DNA from: Spirochaetales bacterium
GTDB lineage: Bacteria > Spirochaetota > Spirochaetia > Sphaerochaetales > Sphaerochaetaceae
Assembly: GCA_017614375.1 (NCBI GenBank)
Contig: JAGABZ010000013.1
Location: 262,414 to 326,413, forward strand
Direction: 5' to 3'
DNA: 64,000 nucleotides
Shown here: positions 34,249-41,915 of the stretch, piece after piece
How the letters are laid out: each line of letters starts with the position of its first letter
How positions within the stretch are numbered: position 1 is the first letter of the stretch
Translations under genes and position numbers: made by a program
The notes under the pieces: generated by a model
Databases searched by the model: none
The model's input: only the letters and a program-made list of their open reading frames with translations
Told to the model about the DNA's origin: nothing

Positions 34249-35571
34249 ATGAAACAGAAACTTTTCGTCCTTTCGATGGACGCCATGGTCGGAGAGGACA
34301 TCGAGTACCTCAAGACCCGTCCGAATTTCTCCAGACTCATGGCCCACTGTGCCAGGGTGGCCAAGGCCCAGACGATCTACCCGAGCGTGACTTATCCCGC
34401 CCATGTGAGCATGATTACCGGGTGCACCGCCAACCACCACGGAATCTACAACAACACACATTTCCGCACCAGCAAGGGGTACCCGGCGTGGCACCTGTAC
34501 AGTGACGAGATAAAGGTCGAGGATCTGTTCGCCGCAGCCAAGAGGGCGGGGTGCACCACCGCTTCGGTGTACTGGCCGGTCACGGGAAAGAACCCCAACA
34601 TCGATTACCTGATTGATGAGTTTTTCTTCTACGAGCCGGAGGAATCGGCTTCTGAGGCCGCCATTCTGGACTGCTTCAGAAAGCTCGGCGCGTCGGAGGA
34701 TGCCCTGCTGACCGTCAGCGACAACATGGACCGCTTCCCCCGCAGCTACAAGACCAAGAGCGACTGGCTCAGGCTGGACCAGACGTTCGACCACTTCATC
34801 AACGGGGTGGTCTGCAGCATGATCCGCCGTTTCCAGCCCGACGTGCTGGTCGCCCACAACTGCCTGCTCGACTCGATGCGCCACAAAAACGGTGTGTTCA
34901 ACGACAGGGTTACCTGGGCGCTGGACATTACGGATTACTGGCTCGGAGAGATTATCCAGGCGATGACCGACGCCGGCGTTCTGGAGGACACGAACTTCGT
35001 CATCGTGTCCGACCACGGGCAGATGAACTTCAGCCGCAGGGTAAAGCCCAATGTGCTCTTTGAGAAAAAGGGCTGGATCGATGTGGACGCGGATGGAAAG
35101 ATCTCCGACTGGAAGGTCTACGGACAGTCCAACGGAATGAGCTTTGCCGTGTATGTGAAGGATCCGGCCCTGAAGCAGACCGTTTACGACTATCTGCGTA
35201 TCCTGCGGGACGAGCAGGTCTGGGGATTTAGTGAGGTCTATACCCGCGAGGAAGTATCTCAGCGCTACGGCTGGGACGGCCCGTTTGATTTCGTACTCGA
35301 GACCGACGGGTACACCACCTTTTCCGAGGATTGGCTTAAGGAGTACATCGCCGGAATCGACCTGAGCGACTACCGCCTGGGCAGGGCGACCCACGGCTAT
35401 CAGCCTGAAAAAGGACCGCAGCCCGTGTTCGTCGCCACCGGACCGGCTTTCAAAAAGGATGTGACGATCCCGTTCTGTCTGACATTGGACGAGTCTCCGA
35501 CCTTTGCCCATATCCTGGGACAGAGCATGCCTCAGGCGGACGGCAGGGTACTCACCGAACTTCTGGTCTGA
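34249..35571 (+). CDS. Alkaline phosphatase-like phosphodiesterase (nucleotide pyrophosphatase type)
   Basis: A 440-residue enzyme of the type I phosphodiesterase/nucleotide pyrophosphatase family. Metal ligand Asp in LSMDAM (about residue 10), nucleophile Thr in YPSVTYPAHVSMITG, and the later SDHGQM and D-S-M-R-H metal sites are present. No signal peptide, so probably cytoplasmic. Relatives include phosphonoacetate hydrolase, but the substrate cannot be told. AAGGAG lies before the ATG; a GCGGGC/GCCCGC hairpin sits in the gap upstream. Confidence 0.87.
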   Translation: MKQKLFVLSMDAMVGEDIEYLKTRPNFSRLMAHCARVAKAQTIYPSVTYPAHVSMITGCTANHHGIYNNTHFRTSKGYPAWHLYSDEIKVEDLFAAAKRAGCTTASVYWPVTGKNPNIDYLIDEFFFYEPEESASEAAILDCFRKLGASEDALLTVSDNMDRFPRSYKTKSDWLRLDQTFDHFINGVVCSMIRRFQPDVLVAHNCLLDSMRHKNGVFNDRVTWALDITDYWLGEIIQAMTDAGVLEDTNFVIVSDHGQMNFSRRVKPNVLFEKKGWIDVDADGKISDWKVYGQSNGMSFAVYVKDPALKQTVYDYLRILRDEQVWGFSEVYTREEVSQRYGWDGPFDFVLETDGYTTFSEDWLKEYIAGIDLSDYRLGRATHGYQPEKGPQPVFVATGPAFKKDVTIPFCLTLDESPTFAHILGQSMPQADGRVLTELLV

Positions 35572-35579
35572 GGTCTGCG

Positions 35580-36194
35580 ATGAGGGTATTCTTCGTCCGG
35601 CACGGCCAGAGTGAGGACAACCGGCTGATGCGGGCCTGCGGATGGAGCGACTGTCCGCTGTCCGACGCCGGACGTGAGCAGGCACGGGCCGCGGCTCCGC
35701 TTTTAAAGGGCATCAGGTTCGACAGGGTGTTCAGCAGCGACCTGCCCAGAGCGGTCGAGACGGCTAAACTGGTGCTTCCGGGGTGTGAGCCGGAGCTTTC
35801 GGACAGAATCCGGGAGATTTCCGTCGGACACATCTCCGGCCGGTTCCGCACCGAACTTAAGGAGAGCCTCGGAGAGGCTTATCTGAACGCCCGTGACCGG
35901 CACGACTACACAGCCTTCGGCGGAGAGAATGACGACATGATCAGCGCCAGGGTCTTTGAGTTCATGAGGATGCTCGAGACCCTGAAGGACTGCGAAAACG
36001 TCGCCGTCTTCGGCCATGAGGGGACGGTCCACCAGATGCTCAACTATGTGCTCGGGGTGAGGGTGATCCTGCAGCATCTGAGGGCGCCGAACTGTTCGGT
36101 TTCGGTGTTCTGCTATGAAAACAACTGGTGGAAGCTGGAGAAGTTCTCCTACAACAACGCGATAATCCCGACAATCAATACAATCAAGGGCTGA
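35580..36194 (+). CDS. Histidine phosphatase family protein
   Basis: A 204-residue branch-1 histidine phosphatase (phosphoglycerate mutase-like). RHGQSEDN near residues 7-14 carries the phosphohistidine, FSSDLPRAVETAK follows, and FGHEGTVHQML holds the second His. It probably removes phosphate from a small sugar phosphate or related compound. Last gene of the plus-strand catabolic operon; converges on the PHP gene with a 15-bp gap. Confidence 0.9.
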   Translation: MRVFFVRHGQSEDNRLMRACGWSDCPLSDAGREQARAAAPLLKGIRFDRVFSSDLPRAVETAKLVLPGCEPELSDRIREISVGHISGRFRTELKESLGEAYLNARDRHDYTAFGGENDDMISARVFEFMRMLETLKDCENVAVFGHEGTVHQMLNYVLGVRVILQHLRAPNCSVSVFCYENNWWKLEKFSYNNAIIPTINTIKG

Positions 36195-36209
36195 AGTACG
36201 GATCAGGGG

Positions 36210-37061
36210 TCAGACTGCCGCCGGCTCCGGCGGGATTGCCTGCGCCCCGGTGCTTCCGATTGACCATGAAACCGGGGTGATTCCCAGCCTGTCGGCCATG
36301 GCCCGGGTGTCGCTGATGCCGTCCGGGGTGAGCAGGCCGGCCACCAGGGAGGGCTGGTGGGCGTCACTGCTCAGGCAGATCAGGGCGCCCATGTCCCGTG
36401 CCAGGGCATAGAACTCGTCGGTGCTGTAGGGGCACCTCGGGCCTTCGGGTGCGGGGACCTGCGGCTTGCGCAGTCCGCAGCCGTTGATTTCCAGAGGAAT
36501 GTTGTTTTCAACGGCGCACTGTATGATGTCGCGTGAGGCCAGGCGGGCGTTTTCGTCCCAGGGGAGGTATGAGGCGCGGAACAGGTCGGGGTGGCAGCCG
36601 AAAAGGAAGATACCCGACTCCAGGGCCCGGCAGTATCTGGCCACGTAATCGGAAAGGTAGCGGGAGAAGTCCCTCGATTTTGAGGCGAAGCACATCGCCC
36701 TCTGCTCGAAGTCGAAGTAAAGATGAATCGAGCAGATCAGGTAGTCGAATCCGTACTTCCCCAGCAGTTCGTCCCGGTAGTAGTTCTCCAGTACCGGCTC
36801 GAAGTCGCATTCGCAGCCCAGCAGGACCCTGAGGTCCGGGCTGTCCTGGCTGCGGACCGTCCGGACATAGCGGGGAAGGTCCTCATACATCATGTTGCAG
36901 GAAATCGGGTTTCCGGGAACCGGGGCGTGTTCGGTCATGCCCAGTACCTTCAGCCCGGCCTGATGCGCATGGGCGACATAGTCGGCCACCGAGCCTGTGG
37001 CGTGGTCGCAGAAGTCGGAATGTGTGTGGAGATTTACGGATTTCTGTGGATATACCGACAT
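36210..37061 (-). CDS. PHP-domain phosphatase (histidinol-phosphatase HisJ-like)
   Basis: A 283-residue PHP-family metal phosphoesterase. NLHTHSDFCDHATGS (about 9-23), GMTEHAPVP, LLGCECDF, SIHLYFD and GCHPDL supply the metal ligands, and LSSDAHQPSLVAG ends the site. HisJ-type histidinol phosphatases have this layout, but there are no other his genes here, so another small phosphate is possible. Start 37061 is chosen over the upstream frame opening because of its AAGGG ribosome site and promoter. Confidence 0.82.
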   Translation of the reverse strand: MSVYPQKSVNLHTHSDFCDHATGSVADYVAHAHQAGLKVLGMTEHAPVPGNPISCNMMYEDLPRYVRTVRSQDSPDLRVLLGCECDFEPVLENYYRDELLGKYGFDYLICSIHLYFDFEQRAMCFASKSRDFSRYLSDYVARYCRALESGIFLFGCHPDLFRASYLPWDENARLASRDIIQCAVENNIPLEINGCGLRKPQVPAPEGPRCPYSTDEFYALARDMGALICLSSDAHQPSLVAGLLTPDGISDTRAMADRLGITPVSWSIGSTGAQAIPPEPAAV

Positions 37062-37088
37062 GTGTCTGACCCTTTTCCTGTGGGAAAA

Positions 37089-37134
37089 ATGGTAACACGG
37101 CAACACAACGCAGTCAACAAACAGTCATTGTTTG
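37089..37134 (-). promoter_or_regulatory. Promoter and palindrome upstream of the PHP gene
   Basis: Minus strand: TTGACT (plus 37112-37117), 17-bp spacer, TACCAT (plus 37089-37094). Directly upstream is the 17-bp palindrome CAAACA-N5-TGTTTG (37118-37134). Confidence 0.6.
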
Positions 37135-37180
37135 AGAATCTCCGTTATCGTGTTCTGATTGTTTTGGACCGGCTGCCGGA

Positions 37181-37963
37181 TCAGCGGATGCCGGAGGCCA
37201 CGACCACGTTGATGTTGCCCTTCTGCAGCAGGGAAATCACCTCGGCCGGGGTACCCTCGTCGGTGACCACCGTATCGATTTTCTCACTTGGGCAGCAGAG
37301 GCAGTTTCCGGGAACGCCGATCTTCGAATGGTCGACGACCAGTATTATCTTGCCCGTCTTTGATATTATCTGCTTTTTCAGGATCGACAGCTCAAGCGAC
37401 TGCTCGGTGGTGCCGAGCTCGGGGATGAATCCGTCGCAGGAAAAGACGGCGTAGTCCAGGTGGTAGAAGTTGGCCAGAAACTCGGTGGCGAAGATTCCCG
37501 TCGAGGCCAGTGAATCGGTTTTGATGACCCCTCCGATGAAATATACCAGGATATTCGGGTTCATTCCGAGGATTTCGGCTATTCTTATCGAGTTTGTCAG
37601 GACGGTGATGTTGCTCCGGGATGCCAGGAAGGTCGACACTTCGTAAACCGAGGTACCGGAGTCCAGAAAGATTGTGCTGCCGTCCGGAATCAGTTCGACG
37701 GCCCGCTCGGCCATCCGGAGTTTGGAGACGGAGTTGGTGTTCATCCTGACTTCCCAGTCGTCGACGGGGATGGCGGCCTGGGAGAATTCGGCCAGGGAGG
37801 CACCGCCGTAAACCTTCCGGATGAAGCCCTCCGACTCGAGGTAGCTGAGGTCCCTTCTGACGGTCTCTATGGATATGCCGAAGGTGTCGCACAGTTCTTT
37901 GTTGGTGATGTTCCTCTTGCTTATGAAGAGTTTCTTCATTTCCTGGATTCTCTGCATCTTCAT
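37181..37963 (-). CDS. DeoR/GlpR-family transcriptional regulator
   Basis: A 260-residue repressor: N-terminal winged helix with ITNKELCDTFGISIETVRRDLSYLE and the family signature GFIRKVYGGASL, then a DeoR sensor domain (FLDSGTSVYEVS, GGVIKTDSLASTG) that usually binds a sugar phosphate. It is divergent from a class V aminotransferase gene; the shared upstream region is full of AATGTTGTCA-type sites. It probably controls the aminotransferase, itself and perhaps the operon at 30592. Confidence 0.92.
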   Translation of the reverse strand: MKMQRIQEMKKLFISKRNITNKELCDTFGISIETVRRDLSYLESEGFIRKVYGGASLAEFSQAAIPVDDWEVRMNTNSVSKLRMAERAVELIPDGSTIFLDSGTSVYEVSTFLASRSNITVLTNSIRIAEILGMNPNILVYFIGGVIKTDSLASTGIFATEFLANFYHLDYAVFSCDGFIPELGTTEQSLELSILKKQIISKTGKIILVVDHSKIGVPGNCLCCPSEKIDTVVTDEGTPAEVISLLQKGNINVVVASGIR

Positions 37964-38001
37964 GGCGTCAGTCCCTTTTCCCGTCGTTGTATTATGGTTG
38001 G

Positions 38002-38162
38002 ATTATACGTTGTCCGCAGCCCTGCGGTCAACAAATGTTGTCAAATAATGGCAATGTTGTGATGAAGTTTGATTGTGGTCACAACCTGTTCAAATGACAA
38101 CATTGAATGCTGTCAATCCTGTCAACTCACAATTGACAAATGCTTTTTTCCATCTCTATAAT
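38002..38162. promoter_or_regulatory. Divergent deoR/aminotransferase control region
   Basis: Plus strand: TTGACA (38133-38138), 18-bp spacer, TATAAT (38157-38162) for the aminotransferase. Minus strand: TTGACC (plus 38026-38031) and TATAAT (plus 38002-38007) for the regulator gene. Between them AATGTTGTCA (38034-38043) and its inverse TGACAACATT (38095-38104), plus AATGTTGTGA (38053-38062), TTGTG-GT-CACAA (38073-38084) and AATGCTGTCA (38106-38115). These are probably multiple repressor sites. Confidence 0.8.
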
Positions 38163-38232
38163 CAGGGTGTTGCGGCTATGTCCCGCACTTCATGAGGGAA
38201 CGCAACGACTGACTTATGGAGGATCGTACACA

Positions 38233-39333
38233 ATGAGTGCTCCCAAACTTTTCTCACCGGGTCCGGTACTGGTAAAAGCCAACGTCCGCAATGCGTTGTT
38301 GCATTATGACATCTGCCACAGAAGCAAGGAATTCGAGGCGATGTTCCAGGACACCCAGAAAAAAATCATCAAGCTGTTCAACGCCGATGAGTCCTACTAT
38401 GCCGTCATCGTTTCCGGCTCCGGAACGTCCGCCAACGAAACTGTCCTTTCCTCGGTCGTGAAGCCGGGCGAGAGCGTCATGCTCCTCAGAAACGGACTGT
38501 TCGGCGAGCGCCTTCAGGAAATCCTGGAGAAGTACAAGACTCCGTACGTCGACGTTTCCTTCCCCTGGGCCACCGCGTTTGACACCGACGTCATCGAAGC
38601 CCAGATGAAGGCCCACCCGGAGGCCAAGATTGTCGCCATGGTCTTTCACGAGACCTCGACCGGCATGATCAACAAGGCCTATGAGGTCGGCCAGCTCTGC
38701 GCCAAGTACGGCCGCAAGCTGTTCACCGACACCGTTTCCGCCGCGGCCGGCCAGCACATCGACGTGGTCAAGAACAACATCACCTTCGCCACCTCCGTCG
38801 GCGGCAAGTGCCTCGGCGCCTTCCCCGGTTCGGCCTACGTAATCGCCAAGACGGCCGAGCTCGAGCAGCTCACTCCGGACCAGTGCCACAACGTCTACCT
38901 CAACCTGTACAAGCACTATGTCTCCGCCCGTGACACCCACCAGACTCCGAACACCCCGAACGTCAACCTTTTCTGGCCGCTCAACCAGGCTCTGACCAAC
39001 GTGTTCGAAGAGGGCGGACTCGACGCCCGCGTCGCCAGGTACGAGGAGTGCGCCGCCATCATCCGTCAGGGTCTGAAGGACATGGGCCTGAAGCTCCTGC
39101 TCGGAGATGCCGACCACAAGTCCAGCACGGTGACCTCGGTTTTCTTGCCGGTTGACGCCAAGACCTTCCTCAGGGAAATGGAGGACAGGGGATACGTGTT
39201 CTACATCGGAAAGGCCGACTACGCCAAGCAGAACATGATTCAGGTGGCCAACATGGGTGAGATTTACCCGCAGGACTGCCGCAACATGCTCCGCGTGTTC
39301 AAGGAATGCCTTGAGACCGTGAAGAACATGTAA
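38233..39333 (+). CDS. Class V aminotransferase (alanine-glyoxylate/2-aminoethylphosphonate type)
   Basis: A 366-residue PLP enzyme. FSPGPVLVKANVRN at the start, SGSGTSANETVLSSV, DTVSAAAG and the PLP-lysine region SVGGKCLGAFPGSAYVI are typical of the aminotransferase V group that includes alanine-glyoxylate and 2-aminoethylphosphonate aminotransferases. The ATG at 38233 (GGAGG upstream) is chosen over an earlier in-frame ATG. It is under the strongest-looking promoter of the region, flanked by DeoR-type sites. It probably removes an amino group from the substrate of the catabolic pathway. Confidence 0.88.
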   Translation: MSAPKLFSPGPVLVKANVRNALLHYDICHRSKEFEAMFQDTQKKIIKLFNADESYYAVIVSGSGTSANETVLSSVVKPGESVMLLRNGLFGERLQEILEKYKTPYVDVSFPWATAFDTDVIEAQMKAHPEAKIVAMVFHETSTGMINKAYEVGQLCAKYGRKLFTDTVSAAAGQHIDVVKNNITFATSVGGKCLGAFPGSAYVIAKTAELEQLTPDQCHNVYLNLYKHYVSARDTHQTPNTPNVNLFWPLNQALTNVFEEGGLDARVARYEECAAIIRQGLKDMGLKLLLGDADHKSSTVTSVFLPVDAKTFLREMEDRGYVFYIGKADYAKQNMIQVANMGEIYPQDCRNMLRVFKECLETVKNM

Positions 39334-39360
39334 TCATCCCGGAATACGGGAATACACCAG

Positions 39361-39395
39361 GGCTGCCGCCTCGCTTTGTGCGGCAGCCTTTTTTT
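39361..39395 (+). terminator. Terminator of the aminotransferase gene
   Basis: GGCTGCCGC (39361-39369) pairs with GCGGCAGCC (39380-39388), followed by seven T. Confidence 0.97.
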
Positions 39396-39401
39396 GCCCG
39401 G

Positions 39402-39450
39402 GGCTTCACGGCCGGGATCGCCCGGGCCTTGCCCGAAAGCCTGAAGCCTA
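39402..39450. repeat. Inverted repeat with GGCCTTGCCC copy at the 3' end of the orphan gene
   Basis: GGCTTCA (39402-39408) pairs with TGAAGCC (39442-39448, reaching the stop codon of the minus-strand gene). Inside is GGCCTTGCCC (39425-39434), also found in element C at the other end of the gene. Confidence 0.6.
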
Positions 39451-40347
39451 TTTGAGGTATCGGCTGATGATTTCGTCAACAGTCTCCAGTCGGAGCGGAT
39501 TGAGGGAATCCTCATGTGTAAGCAGCACTTCTTCCCCGATTGTGTAGCCCGCATCAACTATTCTCACGATCCTGTTGAGATTCTCCGTGCAGTACTTCGG
39601 ATCCTGCAGCCTTCCCAGGTGTTCCCAGAAATAGGCCTTTCTTGTCCGCTTGTTCAGTACGTAGAAATCCGGGTGCAGCGTGTCCTTTGAGTACGGGTCC
39701 AGGCCCGGAGCCTCGTAGCCGGCAAGTCTGCCGTATTCATCGTACACCGGCCTCGTTCTGTCGGCTTCGGCCTCGGGAACAAAGGCAATCTCGTAGTGGT
39801 AGGGAATCCCGTTGGCAAACAGCCTGTCGGCGATGATGGCCTCGCTTTTTGACCCTACATAATCACCGCGCATGGTCTTGAACTGGTGATAATCATCCTT
39901 CGCGTGAATCCGCCTGCGTTTCACCACTACGTTGGATTCCTGCCAGCGTTCAGCGTAAGAATCATCCGTCATCGCACCCGGCGTGACATAGGGCCGCAGC
40001 TGCGAATTGATGCCTGCCAGCACGTCGTTGACATCGGAAATGGCCCCTTTCGGCTTGCAGAGGATTCCGAGGCAGGCCCGCAGCTGCGCCCGTTCCCTCT
40101 CCGCGGCCCTCTTCATCCGGGATTCATACAGCCTGCCTGCCAGAGCAGCGATGACATCCGCATTTTTAGTGGAAAGATAACTCTCCTTCCCGTCGGCGTT
40201 TCTTTTGTAGAAGCGGGTCGCGCCTCTATAAGCCTTGCAGATTATCTTCCCGTCGCCAGGTTCCGGCTCCAGCGTCTCCAGGATGCGGTCCAGTTCCGCG
40301 CTCAGCTCTCTGATTTGCTCAATGATTATGGTTTTCGAGATGCTCAT
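39448..40347 (-). CDS. Hypothetical protein with PD-(D/E)XK nuclease-like C-terminal half
   Basis: A 299-residue protein of no firm family. The C-terminal half fits a PD-(D/E)XK nuclease fold: an acidic residue in GSKSEAIIADRLFANGIPY (about 170-188), then HPDFYVLN and KAYFWEHLGRL with the expected D and E-x-H. The N-terminal half is helical and charged (about 1-110). It stands alone, flanked on both sides by GGCCTTGCCC-containing repeats, with a tandem-hairpin element directly before its start. The ribosome site is weak (AAGG). It could be a restriction-like or defence nuclease; this is inference. Confidence 0.65.
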   Translation of the reverse strand: MSISKTIIIEQIRELSAELDRILETLEPEPGDGKIICKAYRGATRFYKRNADGKESYLSTKNADVIAALAGRLYESRMKRAAERERAQLRACLGILCKPKGAISDVNDVLAGINSQLRPYVTPGAMTDDSYAERWQESNVVVKRRRIHAKDDYHQFKTMRGDYVGSKSEAIIADRLFANGIPYHYEIAFVPEAEADRTRPVYDEYGRLAGYEAPGLDPYSKDTLHPDFYVLNKRTRKAYFWEHLGRLQDPKYCTENLNRIVRIVDAGYTIGEEVLLTHEDSLNPLRLETVDEIISRYLK

Positions 40348-40369
40348 GCCTTCAGTCTGGGGTGGAAAT

Positions 40370-40497
40370 CGTCGTTTTTCAAGAAAAAAGACGGGTTAGG
40401 GTCGATTTATCGTCGTTTTTTCCAAAAAACTGATAAAAAAGACGATTTTGCCCGGGCCGTGCGGGGTGGGTCTGGCCTTGCCCTGAAGCCGGGCAAG
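40370..40497. repeat. Tandem-hairpin element C before the orphan gene
   Basis: The first hairpin uses CGTC-GTTTTT (40370-40379) with AAAAAAGACG (40384-40393). The second uses ATCGTC-GTTTTTT (40409-40421) with AAAAAAGACGAT (40435-40446). GGCCTTGCCC (40474-40483) follows and its CTTGCCC pairs with GGGCAAG (40491-40497). Same build as elements A, B and D. Confidence 0.75.
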
Positions 40498-40575
40498 ACA
40501 GGACCGACCTCAGCCGTAGCGCCCCGAACCCGGACCCGGTCGGCGGCCGTCCCGCGCATGGGAAATAACATGGGA

Positions 40576-40607
40576 AATAAAAAACCGCACCCGGGAGCCG
40601 GATGCGG
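40576..40607 (-). terminator. Terminator of the beta-helix lipoprotein gene
   Basis: On the minus strand a CCGCA-T-CCGG stem pairs with CCGG-G-TGCGG (plus 40585-40607), followed by TTTTTTATTT. Confidence 0.85.
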
Positions 40608-40632
40608 TGTGCGGAAATCCGATTAGGGGATA

Positions 40633-41670
40633 TCAGCGGTTGTCGGTCAGGACCGAGGCAACTCCCGCGCCCTTCCAGTCGGCATCGGACTCGCCGACGG
40701 TGTCGTTGATGTTGAGGTTGTCAGCGGGAATCGGGTTGGGCAGCTCGGCGCCGGCTCCGTCGAGGACGACTGCTCCCTTGTTGATGACGAGGGTGGAACC
40801 GGTTCTGAAGTAGAAGGTGGCCTTTCCGGCGGCCGGCTGGACGGTGACGCCCTGGCCGATGGTGGTGAAGCCCTGCTTCTCGAGGTAGATGCCGTAGGTT
40901 CCCCATGCGCCGATCTGGACGACGGCGTCTTCGGCGAAGTTCAGGGTGGAGCACTGGGCGGAGTAGACGCCGAACTTGCCCTTGAACTCACACTCGCCCT
41001 GGACGAGGACCGTGCCGTAGCTGTGGGCGACGAATCCGGCCGAAGCGCCTTCTTCCATCGTGACGGCCTTGACGTTGCGGACGATACCGCTGGAGCCCTG
41101 CATGACCAGACCTCGGTACTGGCCGCCGGTGAACTCACAGTCGTAGATTTCGACGGTGCTGTAGCCGCAGAGCATGCCTGTGGCGACGATGTCGTGTACG
41201 ATGACCCTCTTGGCCCAGACGGGATCCGCCTCGTCATAGGCGGCCGGAACGTGGGCCAGGGCCTGGTCCTTCAGACCGTTTGTGCCCTCATAGTTGATGT
41301 TGACGCTGTAGCGGTTGTTGGCGTCGTTTCCGAGGATGGTTCCGTTCTGGAGAACGAAGCTGTCTCCGGTGAGGTCAAAGGCGTTCTTGGGTACTTCGGA
41401 AATGGTGTGCCCGCCGAGGTCGATGGTCAGCCCGGTCGCCTTGGCCATGAACACGTAGTCACCGCCGGCGTACTTGGTGAAATCCCAGACGATGTCGTTC
41501 TCAAGATAGATGGTATTCTTCTGGGGATTGGCCTGGGCCTCGTCGAAAGCGGCGATGAACTCGTCGAAAGTGGTGACGTGGACGATTCCGTCTTCCTTCG
41601 GGGCTGTGGCGCAGGAGGCCAGCAGGGTCACAAGAAGGACGGCGGCAATGAACAGACAGGTTTTTTTCAT
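40633..41670 (-). CDS. Lipoprotein with predicted right-handed beta-helix
   Basis: A 345-residue predicted lipoprotein (signal MKKTCLFIAAVLLVTLLASC, lipobox Cys about 20). The body has the repeated short-strand pattern of a pectate-lyase-like parallel beta-helix: NTIYLENDIVWDF, TGLTIDLGGHTIS, DSFVLQNGTILGN, LVMQGSSGIVRNVKAV. Such domains bind or cleave polysaccharide; no catalytic residues can be assigned. Start 41670 has GGAG about 10 nt upstream. It is divergent from a metallo-beta-lactamase lipoprotein and ABC permease operon. Confidence 0.83.
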   Translation of the reverse strand: MKKTCLFIAAVLLVTLLASCATAPKEDGIVHVTTFDEFIAAFDEAQANPQKNTIYLENDIVWDFTKYAGGDYVFMAKATGLTIDLGGHTISEVPKNAFDLTGDSFVLQNGTILGNDANNRYSVNINYEGTNGLKDQALAHVPAAYDEADPVWAKRVIVHDIVATGMLCGYSTVEIYDCEFTGGQYRGLVMQGSSGIVRNVKAVTMEEGASAGFVAHSYGTVLVQGECEFKGKFGVYSAQCSTLNFAEDAVVQIGAWGTYGIYLEKQGFTTIGQGVTVQPAAGKATFYFRTGSTLVINKGAVVLDGAGAELPNPIPADNLNINDTVGESDADWKGAGVASVLTDNR

Positions 41671-41725
41671 GCTTTCTTCTCCGTTTGCAGTTGTTCCGGC
41701 GTGTTGTGGCGTGCCGGACAAGACA

Positions 41726-41887
41726 ACGATAGACCAGGGCGGACGGGAAGTCAACGAAACAGTTCCTTTTTGTGGGATTTGCAAATGTTTCAGGGAAAAC
41801 ATTGTCAAAAACAGACCATTTCTGGTGCGACCTTATCATGACCCGCTCAAAAAAAACGTTGCCCGCAGGTACTATATCAGTTATCAT
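41726..41887. promoter_or_regulatory. Divergent promoters of the two lipoprotein genes
   Basis: Minus strand: TTGACT (plus 41749-41754), 17 bp, TATCGT (plus 41726-41731). Plus strand: TTGCCC (41859-41864), 17 bp, TATCAT (41882-41887). Between them is the 20-bp inverted repeat AATGTTT-N6-AAACATT (41784-41803), possibly a shared operator. Position 41671-41915 has no gene. Confidence 0.6.
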
Positions 41888-41915
41888 CGAAAGGTAATAA
41901 CAAGGAGTATCCGCA

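Noticed and set aside
36210-37061. Histidine biosynthesis gene hisJ
   Set aside because: PHP fold and length fit, but there is no other his gene nearby and the context is catabolic, so the symbol is withheld.
31675-39333. Complete phosphonate degradation pathway (PhnW, PhnY, PhnA)
   Set aside because: The aminotransferase and phosphodiesterase fit the broad families of PhnW and PhnA, but no PhnY-type aldehyde dehydrogenase is present and neither enzyme can be assigned to phosphonates from sequence alone.
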